NCBI RefSeq assembly: GCF_036226925.1
Contig: NZ_CP109031.1
Location: 7,564,001-7,628,000 of the forward strand
Direction of reading: 5' to 3'
Source: Streptomyces sp. NBC_00659
Lineage (GTDB): Bacteria; Actinomycetota; Actinomycetes; Streptomycetales; Streptomycetaceae
DNA: 64,000 nt
The notes beneath the pieces are model-generated. The model saw nothing but the letters and a program-made list of their open reading frames with translations, searched no databases and was not told the DNA's origin. Shown one piece after another: positions 44,327 to 52,942 of the stretch. A program made the translations under genes and the position numbers. Positions within the stretch are counted from its first letter, which is position 1. Each line of letters begins with the position of its first letter.

Positions 44327-46174
44327 ATGAACACACGCCGGCTCATCGACCTGGCCCAGCAACTGCGCGTCGACAGCGTCCGGGCCGCCGACGCCGCGGG
44401 CTCGGGACACCCGACGTCGTCCATGTCCGCCGCCGACCTGATGGCGGTCCTGCTGGCCGAGCACACGCGCTACGACTTCGAACGCCCCCAGCATCCCGGC
44501 AACGACCGCTTCGTCCTCTCCAAGGGACACGCCTCACCCCTCCTGTACTCCGCGTACAAGGCCGCGGGCGCCCTGAACGAGGCCGAACTGCTCACCTTCC
44601 GCAAGGCGGGCAGTCGGCTCGAAGGGCATCCCACACCCCGGCGGCTCCCGTGGGTCGAGACCGCCACCGGATCGCTCGGCCAGGGGCTGCCCGTCGGAGT
44701 CGGCATCGCGCTCGCCGGAAAGCGGCTCGACCGCACCGGATACCGCGTCCGGGTGCTGTGCGGTGACAGCGAACTCGCCGAGGGCTCCGTGTGGGAGGCC
44801 GCCGAGCACGCGGGGTACGAGCACCTCGACAACCTCACTGTGATCGTCGACGTCAACCGCCTGGGCCAGCGCGGGCCGACCCGGCACGGACACGACCTCG
44901 ACGCGTACGCGCGCCGTTTCGGGGCCTTCGGCTGGCACACCGTCCAGATCGACGGACACGACGTGGAGGAGATCGACCGGGCCTTCACGGAGGCGGACTC
45001 CACGACCGGACAGCCGACCGTCATCCTCGCCCGCACCCTCAAGGGCAAGGGCGTGGCATCGGTCCAGGACCGCGAGGGACTGCACGGCAAACCGCTGCCG
45101 GACGCCGACGGGGCGATCGCCGAACTCGGCGGAGTGCACGACCGCCGGGTGGTCGTGCAGCAGCCGCCCGCCGCCCGGATGCTGCACGCCGTACGGTCCG
45201 GACACCTCGACCTGCCGCGGTACGAGACGGGTGACGAGGTCGCCACCCGCGACGCCTTCGGGAAGGCACTCGCCGCGCTCGGCGACGCCCGTGACGATGT
45301 CGTCGCCCTGGACGGCGAGGTCGGCGATTCGACCCGTGCCGAGTTCTTCGCCAAGGACCACCCCGAGCGCTACTTCGAGTGCTACATCGCCGAGCAGCAA
45401 CTGGTCGCCACCGCCGTGGGCATGGCCACGCGCGGCTGGGTGCCGTACGCCTCGACGTTCGCGGCCTTCCTCACCCGGGCCCACGACTTCGTCCGCATGG
45501 CCTCCATCAGCGGTGCCGGCATCAACCTCGTCGGCTCCCACGCGGGCGTCTCCATCGGCCAGGACGGGCCTTCGCAGATGGGCCTCGAGGACCTGGCGAT
45601 GTTCCGGTCCGTGTACGGCTCGACCGTGCTGTACCCGTGCGACGCCAACCAGACGGGGAAGCTCGTCGCCACGATGGCGGGCCTGGAGGGCGTCCGCTAT
45701 CTGCGCACCTCACGCGGTGACAGCCCCGTCATCTACAGCGCCACCGAGGAGTTCCCGGTCGGCGGCAGCAAGGTGCTCCGTGCCTCCGCCGACGACCGGC
45801 TCACGCTCGTCGCCGCGGGTGTCACCGTCCACGAGGCGCTGGCCGCCGCGGAAGCACTCGACCGCGAGGGCATCCAGGCCCGTGTGATCGACCTCTACTC
45901 GGTCAAGCCCGTGGACCGCGCGACCCTGCGCGAGGCCGCCGAGGAGACCGGCTGCCTGGTCACGGTGGAGGACCACCGTGAGGAGGGCGGCCTCGGGGAC
46001 GCGGTCCTCGACGCCTTCACCGACGGCCGGCCCGTGCCCCGTCTGGTGCGCCTCGCCGTCCGTACGATGCCGGGCTCCGCGAGTCCCGGGGAGCAGCTCC
46101 ACGCCGCGGGCATCGACGCCGAGTCGATCGCGGCGGCGGGCCGTCTCCTGGTCGAGACGGCCATGGTGCGCTGA
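44327..46174 (+). CDS. tkt: Transketolase, animal (TKT/TKTL) type
   Basis: A 615-residue single-chain transketolase moving two-carbon units between sugar phosphates with thiamine diphosphate and Mg. The N-terminal domain has GSGHPTSSMSAADLM and SKGHASPLLY. The cofactor motif is GDSELAEGSVWEA then VDVNRLGQ, close to the animal enzymes (GDGELSEGSVWEA, DINRLGQ) and unlike the long bacterial TktA; note Ser in place of the second Gly of GDG. The middle domain carries FFAKDHPERYFECYIAEQQ. It is probably a second, specialised transketolase rather than the pentose-phosphate housekeeping one. Confidence 0.87.
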   Translation: MNTRRLIDLAQQLRVDSVRAADAAGSGHPTSSMSAADLMAVLLAEHTRYDFERPQHPGNDRFVLSKGHASPLLYSAYKAAGALNEAELLTFRKAGSRLEGHPTPRRLPWVETATGSLGQGLPVGVGIALAGKRLDRTGYRVRVLCGDSELAEGSVWEAAEHAGYEHLDNLTVIVDVNRLGQRGPTRHGHDLDAYARRFGAFGWHTVQIDGHDVEEIDRAFTEADSTTGQPTVILARTLKGKGVASVQDREGLHGKPLPDADGAIAELGGVHDRRVVVQQPPAARMLHAVRSGHLDLPRYETGDEVATRDAFGKALAALGDARDDVVALDGEVGDSTRAEFFAKDHPERYFECYIAEQQLVATAVGMATRGWVPYASTFAAFLTRAHDFVRMASISGAGINLVGSHAGVSIGQDGPSQMGLEDLAMFRSVYGSTVLYPCDANQTGKLVATMAGLEGVRYLRTSRGDSPVIYSATEEFPVGGSKVLRASADDRLTLVAAGVTVHEALAAAEALDREGIQARVIDLYSVKPVDRATLREAAEETGCLVTVEDHREEGGLGDAVLDAFTDGRPVPRLVRLAVRTMPGSASPGEQLHAAGIDAESIAAAGRLLVETAMVR

Positions 46175-46312
46175 CCGGTCCTGAGCCCGGGACCGGGACG
46201 AGCCCGGGACCGGGAGAAACGCCATGGTGCGCCTACCGGCCCGGGGCCCGGGCCGGGATAAGCGCCGTGGTGCGCCGACCGCGGCGGCGGGTCGCCGTGG
46301 TGCGCCGACCGG
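46160..46312 (+). repeat. Four copies of the transketolase 3'-end motif
   Basis: The 18-19 base unit GCCATGGTGCGCTGACCGG, which contains the last codons and stop of the transketolase gene (46160-46178), recurs with one to three changes at 46221, 46264 and 46294. A 17-base GAGCCCGGGACCGGGA unit is also tandemly doubled at 46183-46216. Confidence 0.85.
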
Positions 46313-46375
46313 ACTCCGGAGGGCACCATGGTCAGTACGCCGCGGGGGTGCGAGGGGAAGCGCGGGAGGAGACTC

Positions 46376-47080
46376 ATGAGCGCTCTGCGCTATGTCTACG
46401 CGATCTGCCGCCCCTTCCCGGCGGCGTTGTCGGTCGAGCTGGCCGGGGTCGGGGGCGTCCCGCCCAGACTGCTGCGCCACGACGGCCTGATCGCCGTGGT
46501 CGGCTCGGTCCCGGAGCGGGATTTCGACGCGGAGCCGCTGCGCCGCCGGCTGGAGGACGTCCACTGGCTGGAGGCGACGGCCCGCGCCCACCAGGGCGTC
46601 ATCGACGCGCTCACCGCCGTCACCAGCCCGCTGCCGCTCCGGCTCGCCACCGTTCTCCGGGACGACAGCGGCGTACGCGTGATGATGGACGAACGCCGGG
46701 AGGATTTCGAGAGGACGCTCGACCGGCTCGACGGACGCGTGGAATGGGACGTGAAGGTGTATGCCGAAACGGCCGATGTCTCCGGGGAGTCCGGAGAATT
46801 CACGCGCCGGCTGCACGGCACCCTTTCCGAGTGCGCCGAGGAGAGCAGGCTGCTGACCCCGCGGAATCCGGAAGACGGTTCTCAAATCCTTGACGCGGCC
46901 TATCTGGTGCCGCGCGCGGACTCGGGAGAATTCCTGGAACGGGTGAACGGAAGCGCGGGCGGCGAGCCGGGGATGCGGGTGGAGCTGACGGGACCGTGGG
47001 CGGCGTACTCCTTCACGGGATCCACGGCGGGCCTCACCGGGTTCGCCGGCCTCACGGACTGTACGGGCTGTACGGGCTGA
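46376..47080 (+). CDS. GvpF/GvpL family gas-vesicle-type protein (orphan)
   Basis: A 234-residue protein of the GvpL/GvpF family, minor gas vesicle components needed for assembly. It shows the family opening LRYVYAICRPFP, the acidic-basic segment HWLEATARAHQGVIDAL and PLPLRLATVLRDDSGVRVMM. The C-terminal 25 residues are low-complexity (GSTAGLTGFAGLTDCTGCTG). ATG 46376 follows GGAGGAGACTC. No gvpA, gvpJ, gvpK or gvpO is in the window, so gas vesicle formation here is not supported. A large hairpin follows. Confidence 0.8.
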   Translation: MSALRYVYAICRPFPAALSVELAGVGGVPPRLLRHDGLIAVVGSVPERDFDAEPLRRRLEDVHWLEATARAHQGVIDALTAVTSPLPLRLATVLRDDSGVRVMMDERREDFERTLDRLDGRVEWDVKVYAETADVSGESGEFTRRLHGTLSECAEESRLLTPRNPEDGSQILDAAYLVPRADSGEFLERVNGSAGGEPGMRVELTGPWAAYSFTGSTAGLTGFAGLTDCTGCTG

Positions 47081-47082
47081 GT

Positions 47083-47143
47083 GGCGCGGAGCTGCGGCCC
47101 GGGGTCCAGGACCGTCCTGGACCCCGGGCCGAGGCTCCGCGCC
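47083..47143. terminator. Very long hairpin after the GvpF/L gene
   Basis: A perfect 16-bp inner stem (47096-47111 with 47115-47130, loop CCG) is extended by a 10-bp outer stem (47083-47092 with 47134-47143) across a three-by-three internal loop. It begins two bases after the stop codon. Confidence 0.88.
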
Positions 47144-47159
47144 AAGCTGTTTCTCCCCG

Positions 47160-47184
47160 AGCTCTTCCCGAAGAGGGAAGAGCT
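47160..47184 (-). terminator. Hairpin overlapping the stop of the small membrane gene
   Basis: A perfect 10-bp stem, AGCTCTTCCC with its complement, and a GAAGA loop. It includes the TAG stop of the minus-strand gene at 47183, so it ends that transcript almost at the stop codon. Confidence 0.7.
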
Positions 47185-47353
47185 ACCACCTGTACCAGCG
47201 GCCCCGGCTTCCGGAAGCGCTCGTGCCGCGCACCAGGAATCCGAGCAGCCACAGGACAATGACCACCAGCGCTATCCACCACAGAATCTTCAGTGCGAAT
47301 CCGGCACCGAAGAGAATCAGCGCGAGCAACAGAACGAGCAGGATGGGAACCAT
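47183..47353 (-). CDS. Small hydrophobic membrane protein (56 aa)
   Basis: Read directly from the minus strand, the product begins MVPILLVLLLALILFGAGFA and continues through two near-continuous membrane helices (residues 2-20 and 22-41). A positively charged, aromatic tail follows (RGTSASGSRGRWYRW). ATG 47353 is preceded by AGGAGGT at ideal spacing, which makes it a convincing gene. Small proteins of this kind are widespread in Streptomyces next to stress genes; the function is unknown. It may be co-transcribed with the methyltransferase gene 43 bases upstream. Confidence 0.82.
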   Translation of the reverse strand: MVPILLVLLLALILFGAGFALKILWWIALVVIVLWLLGFLVRGTSASGSRGRWYRW

Positions 47354-47396
47354 AGTGTGAGACCTCCTGCTTTCCGGATTTCCGGATATCGCGGAA

Positions 47397-48236
47397 TCAG
47401 GCTTCCTTTCGGCAGAGAATTTCTCCGTGCAGGACGGAGAACCAGCCGTCCTCCTGCCGTCCCCACTGCCGCCAGGCGTCCGACACCGCCCGCAGTCCGC
47501 CCGTGTCCGCGTGGCCCCCTTCCGTCGCCCGCTCCGCGTACGCCGAGGCGAGCGTGCGGTCGGCCCACAGCCCGCTCCACCACTCCCGCTCGTCCTCGGT
47601 GGCGAAGGTCCAGGTGCTCGACGTGGCCGTGATGTCCCGGATCCCGGCTGACAGCGCCCAGGACTTGAGACGGCGGCCGGCGTCGGGCTCGCCCCCGTTG
47701 GCGCGGGCGACGCGCAGGTACAGGTCCAGCCACGCGTCCATGCCCGGGGTGGACGGGTACCAGGTCATGGACGAGAAGTCCGCGTCGCGGACCGCGATGA
47801 GCCCGCCGGGCTTGGTGACCCGGTGCATCTCGCGCAGCGCCTGCACCGGATCACCCACGTGCTGGAGCACCTGGTGGGCGTGGACCACGCAGAACGTGTC
47901 GTCCGGGTACTCCAGCGCGTGGACGTCGGCGACGGCGAACTCGACGTTGTCCAGGCCGCGTTCGGCCGTCGTCCGGCGTGCCTGGTCGAGGATGCCGGGA
48001 GCGTGGTCGACGCCGGTGACGTGGCCGTCCGGCACCCGTTCGGCCAGGTCCGCGGTGATGGTGCCCGGTCCGCAGCCGATGTCGAGGATCTTCATGTGCG
48101 GCTTCAGCGAGTCGAGCAGGTAGGCCGCCGAGTTGGCGGCTGTACGCCAGGTGTGGGAGCGCAGCACCGACTCGTGATGGCCGTGGGTGTAGACGGCGGT
48201 CTCCTGCGGTTTCGACTGCGACTGCGACTGCGACAT
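47397..48236 (-). CDS. Class I SAM-dependent methyltransferase (UbiE-like)
   Basis: A 279-residue methyltransferase with motif I ILDIGCGPGTITADLAE (about residues 50-66), GVDHAPGILDQARR (motif II) and VLQHVGDPVQALREMHRVTKPGGLIAVRD (motif III). The N-terminus is SQSQSQSK, encoded by a (GACTGC)n-type microrepeat at the start codon (48218-48235), a possible slippage point. Substrate unknown. Confidence 0.87.
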   Translation of the reverse strand: MSQSQSQSKPQETAVYTHGHHESVLRSHTWRTAANSAAYLLDSLKPHMKILDIGCGPGTITADLAERVPDGHVTGVDHAPGILDQARRTTAERGLDNVEFAVADVHALEYPDDTFCVVHAHQVLQHVGDPVQALREMHRVTKPGGLIAVRDADFSSMTWYPSTPGMDAWLDLYLRVARANGGEPDAGRRLKSWALSAGIRDITATSSTWTFATEDEREWWSGLWADRTLASAYAERATEGGHADTGGLRAVSDAWRQWGRQEDGWFSVLHGEILCRKEA

Positions 48237-48445
48237 GACCGATCCCCTTCTCGTACGGGCCTCGTGGAGGTGTACGCACTCCCTGAGGCGATGTCATCAC
48301 CGTACGCGGTCATGCCGAATAATGAGACCCGTATCTTGCGATGTGGACACTGTGTGGGCGGCGGCAGCCGGCGCGGGTGAGCGCGGACGGTTGCGAGGGG
48401 ACGACGTACGGGCCCGGCCGGCGGGGGGCGACGCGCGGGAACGGG

Positions 48446-49951
48446 TCAGTGCGCGGGAAACGGGCGGTAGACGGTCAGCGCCTCGCGGCTCTTGCTCAGG
48501 GTCACCTCGCCGCTCACCTCGGTGACTTCACCGTCGTAGGCCAGCAGCGTGCCGGGAGCCACGCCCTCGATGCGCAGGCGGCCCACCCGTACGGCCGCGT
48601 GCGCGGGCGAGCGGGTGAGGGGACCCGCGAAGGCCGCGGCCAGCAGCCGCACCGCGGGGTGACGGCCGCCGTGCACGACCCTTACGTCGAGGCGGCCGTC
48701 CGCGAGGTCGAAGCGGCGGGCGGGTGCCAGGCCCATCCTGTGGTACGTGCCGTTGCCGGCGAACAGCAGCCACAACGGGTGCGTACGGCCGCCGAGTTCG
48801 GCCCGCAGCGGGTGATGGTCGGCGCGCAGCACACGCAGGGCGCCCAGCACTCCCGCCGGCCAGCTGCCGATCACCCTGGACCAGTTCTCCCGCTCGCGCA
48901 CCAGCTCCGGATAGATGCCCAGGCTGCACGTGTTGAGGAAGATGCCGGTCGTGCCGCCCGAGGCGAACCGGCCCACGTCCACCTGGACCGCCTCGCCCTC
49001 CTGGAGCGCGCGGACCAGATCGCGTTCGCCCTCCACGCCGAGATCGTGGGCGAAGTGGTTGAGCGTGCCGCCCGGCAGCACGGCGAGGGGGATCCCGTGG
49101 CGCACGGCGACCTCGGCCGCGGTGTTCACCGTGCCGTCGCCGCCGCACACGCCCAGCACCCGGGCGCGGGCCGCCGCCTTCTCCAGCTCCTCCCGCAGGT
49201 CGCAGGGCTCGCACTCCACGATCTCGGCCCCCGGCAGCGCGCCGGCCAGCGCGCCGACCCGCTCCGAGGTGCCCGAGCCCGTGTTGGCCACCATGACCAG
49301 GCCCTCGCCCTCACCGTCGGCCAGCGCGGGCGCGTCGGCGCGCGGACGGCCGGGTGGGGTCAGCCGGCCGCGGGTGGGCACCAGCGCCCGCACGGCGTAC
49401 GCGGCGCCGACACCGAGGGCCGCACCGGCCAGGACATCGCTCGGGAAGTGGACGCCGGTGTAGACGCGGGACAGTGCCACCGCCGCGGCCAGCGGTGCGA
49501 CGGCCGCGCCCCAGCCGCGGGACTCCAGTGCCATCCCCGTGGCGAAGGCGGCGGCGGAGGCGGCGTGCCCCGACGGGAACGATGTGGTGATCGGCTGCCG
49601 CTTGAGCTGCCGGACGGCGGGGACCGGGCCGAGACCGGGGCGGGTGCGGCGCACCGAGCGCTTGCCGAGGGTGTTGATCGCGGCGGAGGCCAGGGCGAGC
49701 GAGGCGACACCGCGTGCGGCGGCCCGGCGGGCCCGCGGGGTGCGGCTCGCCGCCACGGCGGCGGCCGTCGCGAACCACAGGACACCGTGGTTCGCGCTCC
49801 GGCTCAGCCGCGGCAGCACGGGGTCGCCGCCCGGCCAGTGCCGCGCCGCGACCGCCTCGAAGAGCCGGCAGTCCAGGCCGAGCAGGCGGTCCCGAAGGGC
49901 GTGGCGGCCCGGTACGAGGGCGGTCAGGTCGACATCCGGGATCGTGGTCAT
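48446..49951 (-). CDS. PAP2 phosphatase - diacylglycerol kinase fusion
   Basis: A 501-residue fusion. The N-terminal PAP2 domain (about 1-200) has the three acid-phosphatase motifs KRSVRRTRPG, SFPSGHAASA and SRVYTGVHFPSD. The C-terminal diacylglycerol/sphingosine kinase catalytic domain (about 215-500) has VCGGDGTVNTAAEVAVRHGIPLAVLPGGTLNHFAHDL. One chain thus carries both a lipid phosphatase and a lipid kinase. It is divergent from the ABC-F gene over 103 bases. Confidence 0.9.
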   Translation of the reverse strand: MTTIPDVDLTALVPGRHALRDRLLGLDCRLFEAVAARHWPGGDPVLPRLSRSANHGVLWFATAAAVAASRTPRARRAAARGVASLALASAAINTLGKRSVRRTRPGLGPVPAVRQLKRQPITTSFPSGHAASAAAFATGMALESRGWGAAVAPLAAAVALSRVYTGVHFPSDVLAGAALGVGAAYAVRALVPTRGRLTPPGRPRADAPALADGEGEGLVMVANTGSGTSERVGALAGALPGAEIVECEPCDLREELEKAAARARVLGVCGGDGTVNTAAEVAVRHGIPLAVLPGGTLNHFAHDLGVEGERDLVRALQEGEAVQVDVGRFASGGTTGIFLNTCSLGIYPELVRERENWSRVIGSWPAGVLGALRVLRADHHPLRAELGGRTHPLWLLFAGNGTYHRMGLAPARRFDLADGRLDVRVVHGGRHPAVRLLAAAFAGPLTRSPAHAAVRVGRLRIEGVAPGTLLAYDGEVTEVSGEVTLSKSREALTVYRPFPAH

Positions 49952-50054
49952 GCGGGTCCGTCTACCCCGGATCAGGCGGTTCCCGCCTCCGCCCCCGGCC
50001 CTTCGTCGCATACGCGTTTGCCCCGCACCCCCGCTCCCCGGAGAATGCCTGCCC

Positions 50055-51674
50055 ATGGGACATCTCGAAGCCGCGCACCTTGAGTACTACCTTCCCGACG
50101 GGAGGGCGCTGCTCGGCGATGTGTCGTTCCGGGTCGGGGAAGGCGCCGTCGTGGCTCTGGTGGGGCCCAACGGTGCCGGGAAGACGACGCTGCTGCGGCT
50201 GATCTCGGGGGAGCTGAAGTCCCATGGAGGAACCGTCAACGTGGGCGGCGGGCTCGGGGTGATGCGCCAGTTCGTGGGGTCCGTACGCGACGAGACGACC
50301 GTGCGCGAGCTGCTCGTCTCCGTGGCCCCGCCCCGTATCCGTCAGGCCGCCGAGGCTGTGGACGCCGCCGAGCACGCCATGATGACCGTGGACGACGAGG
50401 CGGCACAGCTCCGCTACGCGCAGGCGCTCTCCGACTGGGCCGAGGTCCGCGGATACGAGTCCGAGACCGTGTGGGACATGTGCACGATGGCCGCCCTCGG
50501 TGTCCCCTACGAGAAGGCGCAGTGGCGGCAGGTGAGGACCCTGTCCGGAGGCGAGCAGAAGCGCCTGGTGCTCGAGGCGCTGCTGCGCGGCACCGACGAG
50601 GTGCTGCTCCTGGACGAGCCGGACAACTATCTCGACGTGCCCGGCAAGCGCTGGCTGGAGGAGCGGCTCAAGGAGACCCGCAAGACCGTCCTGTTCGTCT
50701 CCCACGACCGCGAACTCCTCGCCCGCGCCGCCCAGAAGATCATCAGCGTCGAGCCCGGCCCGGCCGGCGCGGACGCCTGGGTGCACGGTGCCGGATTCGC
50801 GACCTACCACGAGGCCAGGCGGGAGCGGTTCGCGCGCTTCGAGGAGCTGCGCAGGCGCTGGGACGAGAAGCACGCGCAGCTCAAGAAGCTGGTCCTGAAC
50901 CTCCGTCAGGCGGCCGCCGTCAGCCATGAGATGGCGTCCCGCTACGCGGCGGCGCAGACCCGGCTGCGCAAGTTCGAGGAGGCCGGACCGCCTCCGGAGC
51001 CGCCGCGCGAGCAGGACATCAAGATGCGGCTGCACGGCGGACGGACCGGGGTGAGGGCCGTGACCTGCAAGGGACTCGAGCTCACCGGTCTGATGAAACC
51101 GTTCGACCTGGAGATCTACTACGGCGAACGCGTCGCCGTCCTCGGCTCCAACGGCTCGGGAAAGTCGCACTTCCTGCGGCTGCTCGCGGGCGGCGACGTC
51201 GCGCACACCGGAGAGTGGAAGCTCGGCGCCCGCGTGGTCGCCGGCCACTTCGCGCAGACGCACGCCCACCCGGAACTGGAGGGCCGCACGCTCCTGGACA
51301 TCCTGTGGACCGAGCACTCGCAGGACCGCGGAGCGGCGATGTCCCGGCTGCGCCGCTACGAGCTGACCGCGCAGGCCGAGCAGCGCTTCGAGAAGCTGTC
51401 GGGCGGCCAGCAGGCACGTTTCCAGATCCTTCTCCTGGAGCTGGAGGGCTCGACGGCCCTGCTGCTGGACGAGCCGACCGACAACCTCGACCTGGAGTCC
51501 GCGGAGGCACTTCAGGAGGGCCTGGAGGCGTACGAGGGGACGGTCCTGTCGGTCACCCACGACCGCTGGTTCGCCCGCTCCTTCGACCGCTACCTGGTCT
51601 TCGGCTCGGACGGCCGGGTACGGGAGACACGGGAGCCCGTGTGGGACGAGCGCCGCGTGGAGCGCGAGCGGTAG
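50055..51674 (+). CDS. ABC-F family ATPase
   Basis: A 539-residue soluble protein with two ATPase domains and no membrane segments, as in ribosome-acting ABC-F factors. Domain 1: GPNGAGKTT (38-46), LSGGEQKRL, LLLDEPDNYLD. Domain 2: GSNGSGKSH (about 362-370), LSGGQQARFQILLLELEG and LLLDEPTDNLD. The charged linker (HEARRERFARFEELRRRWDEKHAQLKKL) is the usual P-site-tRNA interaction arm. It may protect or rescue ribosomes from antibiotics or stalling. ATG 50055 follows GGAGAATGCCTGCCC. Confidence 0.9.
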   Translation: MGHLEAAHLEYYLPDGRALLGDVSFRVGEGAVVALVGPNGAGKTTLLRLISGELKSHGGTVNVGGGLGVMRQFVGSVRDETTVRELLVSVAPPRIRQAAEAVDAAEHAMMTVDDEAAQLRYAQALSDWAEVRGYESETVWDMCTMAALGVPYEKAQWRQVRTLSGGEQKRLVLEALLRGTDEVLLLDEPDNYLDVPGKRWLEERLKETRKTVLFVSHDRELLARAAQKIISVEPGPAGADAWVHGAGFATYHEARRERFARFEELRRRWDEKHAQLKKLVLNLRQAAAVSHEMASRYAAAQTRLRKFEEAGPPPEPPREQDIKMRLHGGRTGVRAVTCKGLELTGLMKPFDLEIYYGERVAVLGSNGSGKSHFLRLLAGGDVAHTGEWKLGARVVAGHFAQTHAHPELEGRTLLDILWTEHSQDRGAAMSRLRRYELTAQAEQRFEKLSGGQQARFQILLLELEGSTALLLDEPTDNLDLESAEALQEGLEAYEGTVLSVTHDRWFARSFDRYLVFGSDGRVRETREPVWDERRVERER

Positions 51675-51756
51675 GACCTGTCCGGTCGGTCACGGTGGGG
51701 ACGCCGGACGCCGGGCCCGTCCCGGGGAGGCCCGGCACCCCGGATGTTCGTAGAGT

Positions 51757-51789
51757 GGAGGGAGTGGGTCTCGACCCACGGCTCCCTCC
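51757..51789 (+). promoter_or_regulatory. Two-step hairpin in the leader of the DUF6158 gene
   Basis: GTGGGT-CTCG-ACCCAC forms an inner stem, and GGAGGGA/TCCCTCC an outer stem with a three-base bulge. It lies 82 bases after the ABC-F stop and 78 before the next start, so it could be a terminator or a leader structure. Confidence 0.5.
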
Positions 51790-51867
51790 CGGAGGCCGCT
51801 CGGGGCAGTGTCTGCCCGGGGTGGACGTCCGGACCGCACCGACGGCCACGACGAGCGGGGTAGCACC

Positions 51868-52110
51868 ATGACCGGAGTCGACCCGGACCGGCTGGACGAT
51901 CAGCAGCTCATGAAAGAGCTGGAGGCCATCCACCGCACCCGCCACGACACGCTGTTGCACGGCTCGAACGACGCGCTGCACACCCATAACGTGCGTATGG
52001 CCCAGCTCGAGGGCGAGTACCTGCGCCGCCACCCGCGGCGGCCCGTCACGGCGGGCCGCACGCGCGACGGTGCCCGGGAACGCGGAGCGGCGGGGGTGCC
52101 GCCGGAATGA
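51868..52110 (+). CDS. DUF6158 family small protein
   Basis: An 80-residue polar protein with the conserved opening GVDPDRLDDQQLMKELEAIHRTRHDTLLHGS and ALHTHNVRMAQLEGEYLRRHP, both typical of DUF6158. It is predicted alpha-helical and rich in His and Arg. The stop overlaps the next start (ATGA), so it is translated together with the TIGR03086-type gene. Function unknown. Confidence 0.8.
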   Translation: MTGVDPDRLDDQQLMKELEAIHRTRHDTLLHGSNDALHTHNVRMAQLEGEYLRRHPRRPVTAGRTRDGARERGAAGVPPE

Positions 52111-52685
52111 GCGAGCCGCATTCGGTCCTGGTCCGGCAGGCGGAGGCCCTGGAGCTCTTCGGCCGCCGGGTCCACGCGATCCACGACGACCAGTGGGAGG
52201 CCCCCACGCCCTGCACCGCCTGGACCGTGCGCGATCTCGTGGGTCACCTCGTCTCCGAGCAGGCCTGGGTGCCCGCGCTGGTCCGTGACGGCGCCACCGT
52301 CGACGCGGTCGGCGACAGCCTGGCCGGCGACCTGCTCGGTCCCGACCCGGTCGCCGCCTGGGAGGCCGTGGCCGATGCCTCCCGCGCGGTGTTCGCCGAG
52401 CCGGGCGCGCTCGACCGCACGGTCCACCTCTCCTTCGGGGACCTGCCGGCGGACGACTACTGCGCGCAGCTCGTCACCGACCTGACGGTCCACACCTGGG
52501 ACCTGTCCCGCGCCATCGGCGCCGACGAACAACTTCCCGAGGATCTCTTGTCCTTCGCGGTCCGGGAGGTCACCCCGCACGCGGCGGAGCTGGAGAAGAG
52601 CGGACTCTTCGCGGCCCCGGAGGAGCCACCGCCCGGCGCCGACGTCCAGACGAAACTGCTCTGCCTGGTCGGGCGCCGGCCCTGA
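52107..52685 (+). CDS. TIGR03086 / maleylpyruvate-isomerase-N-like metal-binding protein
   Basis: A 192-residue four-helix DinB-like protein. Landmarks are WEAPTPCTAWTVRDLVGHLVSEQ (about 31-53), with the first metal-binding His, and LTVHTWDLSRA (about 125), with the second. Family members bind a metal and sometimes use mycothiol as a cofactor. No enzyme activity can be assigned. It is coupled to the DUF6158 gene. Confidence 0.82.
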   Translation: MSEPHSVLVRQAEALELFGRRVHAIHDDQWEAPTPCTAWTVRDLVGHLVSEQAWVPALVRDGATVDAVGDSLAGDLLGPDPVAAWEAVADASRAVFAEPGALDRTVHLSFGDLPADDYCAQLVTDLTVHTWDLSRAIGADEQLPEDLLSFAVREVTPHAAELEKSGLFAAPEEPPPGADVQTKLLCLVGRRP

Positions 52686-52778
52686 CCCTGCCCTGACCCC
52701 GGGTGCCACCACCACGGGGAAGCCGGAGAGGGGCCCCGGGGAGGACGGGCGGGCAGGCGTCAGGGAGAATCGGAGGGT

Positions 52779-52802
52779 GTTTGCTCCGCATGGCGCGGGG
52801 CA
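52779..52802 (+). promoter_or_regulatory. Weak SigB-like promoter candidate
   Basis: GTTT (52779-52782), 14 bases, then GGGGCA (52797-52802) approximates the GTTT-N14-16-GGGTAY pattern of Streptomyces SigB-type promoters. It is 141 bases upstream of a gene for a sigma factor of that same class, so autoregulation is plausible; the -10 is imperfect. Confidence 0.3.
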
Positions 52803-52942
52803 GACGCAGTTGCAGTGCTTCGGACAGGAGGCACGTCCGTGGGAGCGGCTATCCGCGCCATGGGTGTACTCGTCCGGCGCACGGGTGCGTTCCCACGATG
52901 ACTGTCCATCACATGGCACCATCAAGGGAGTTGCGACGCACC

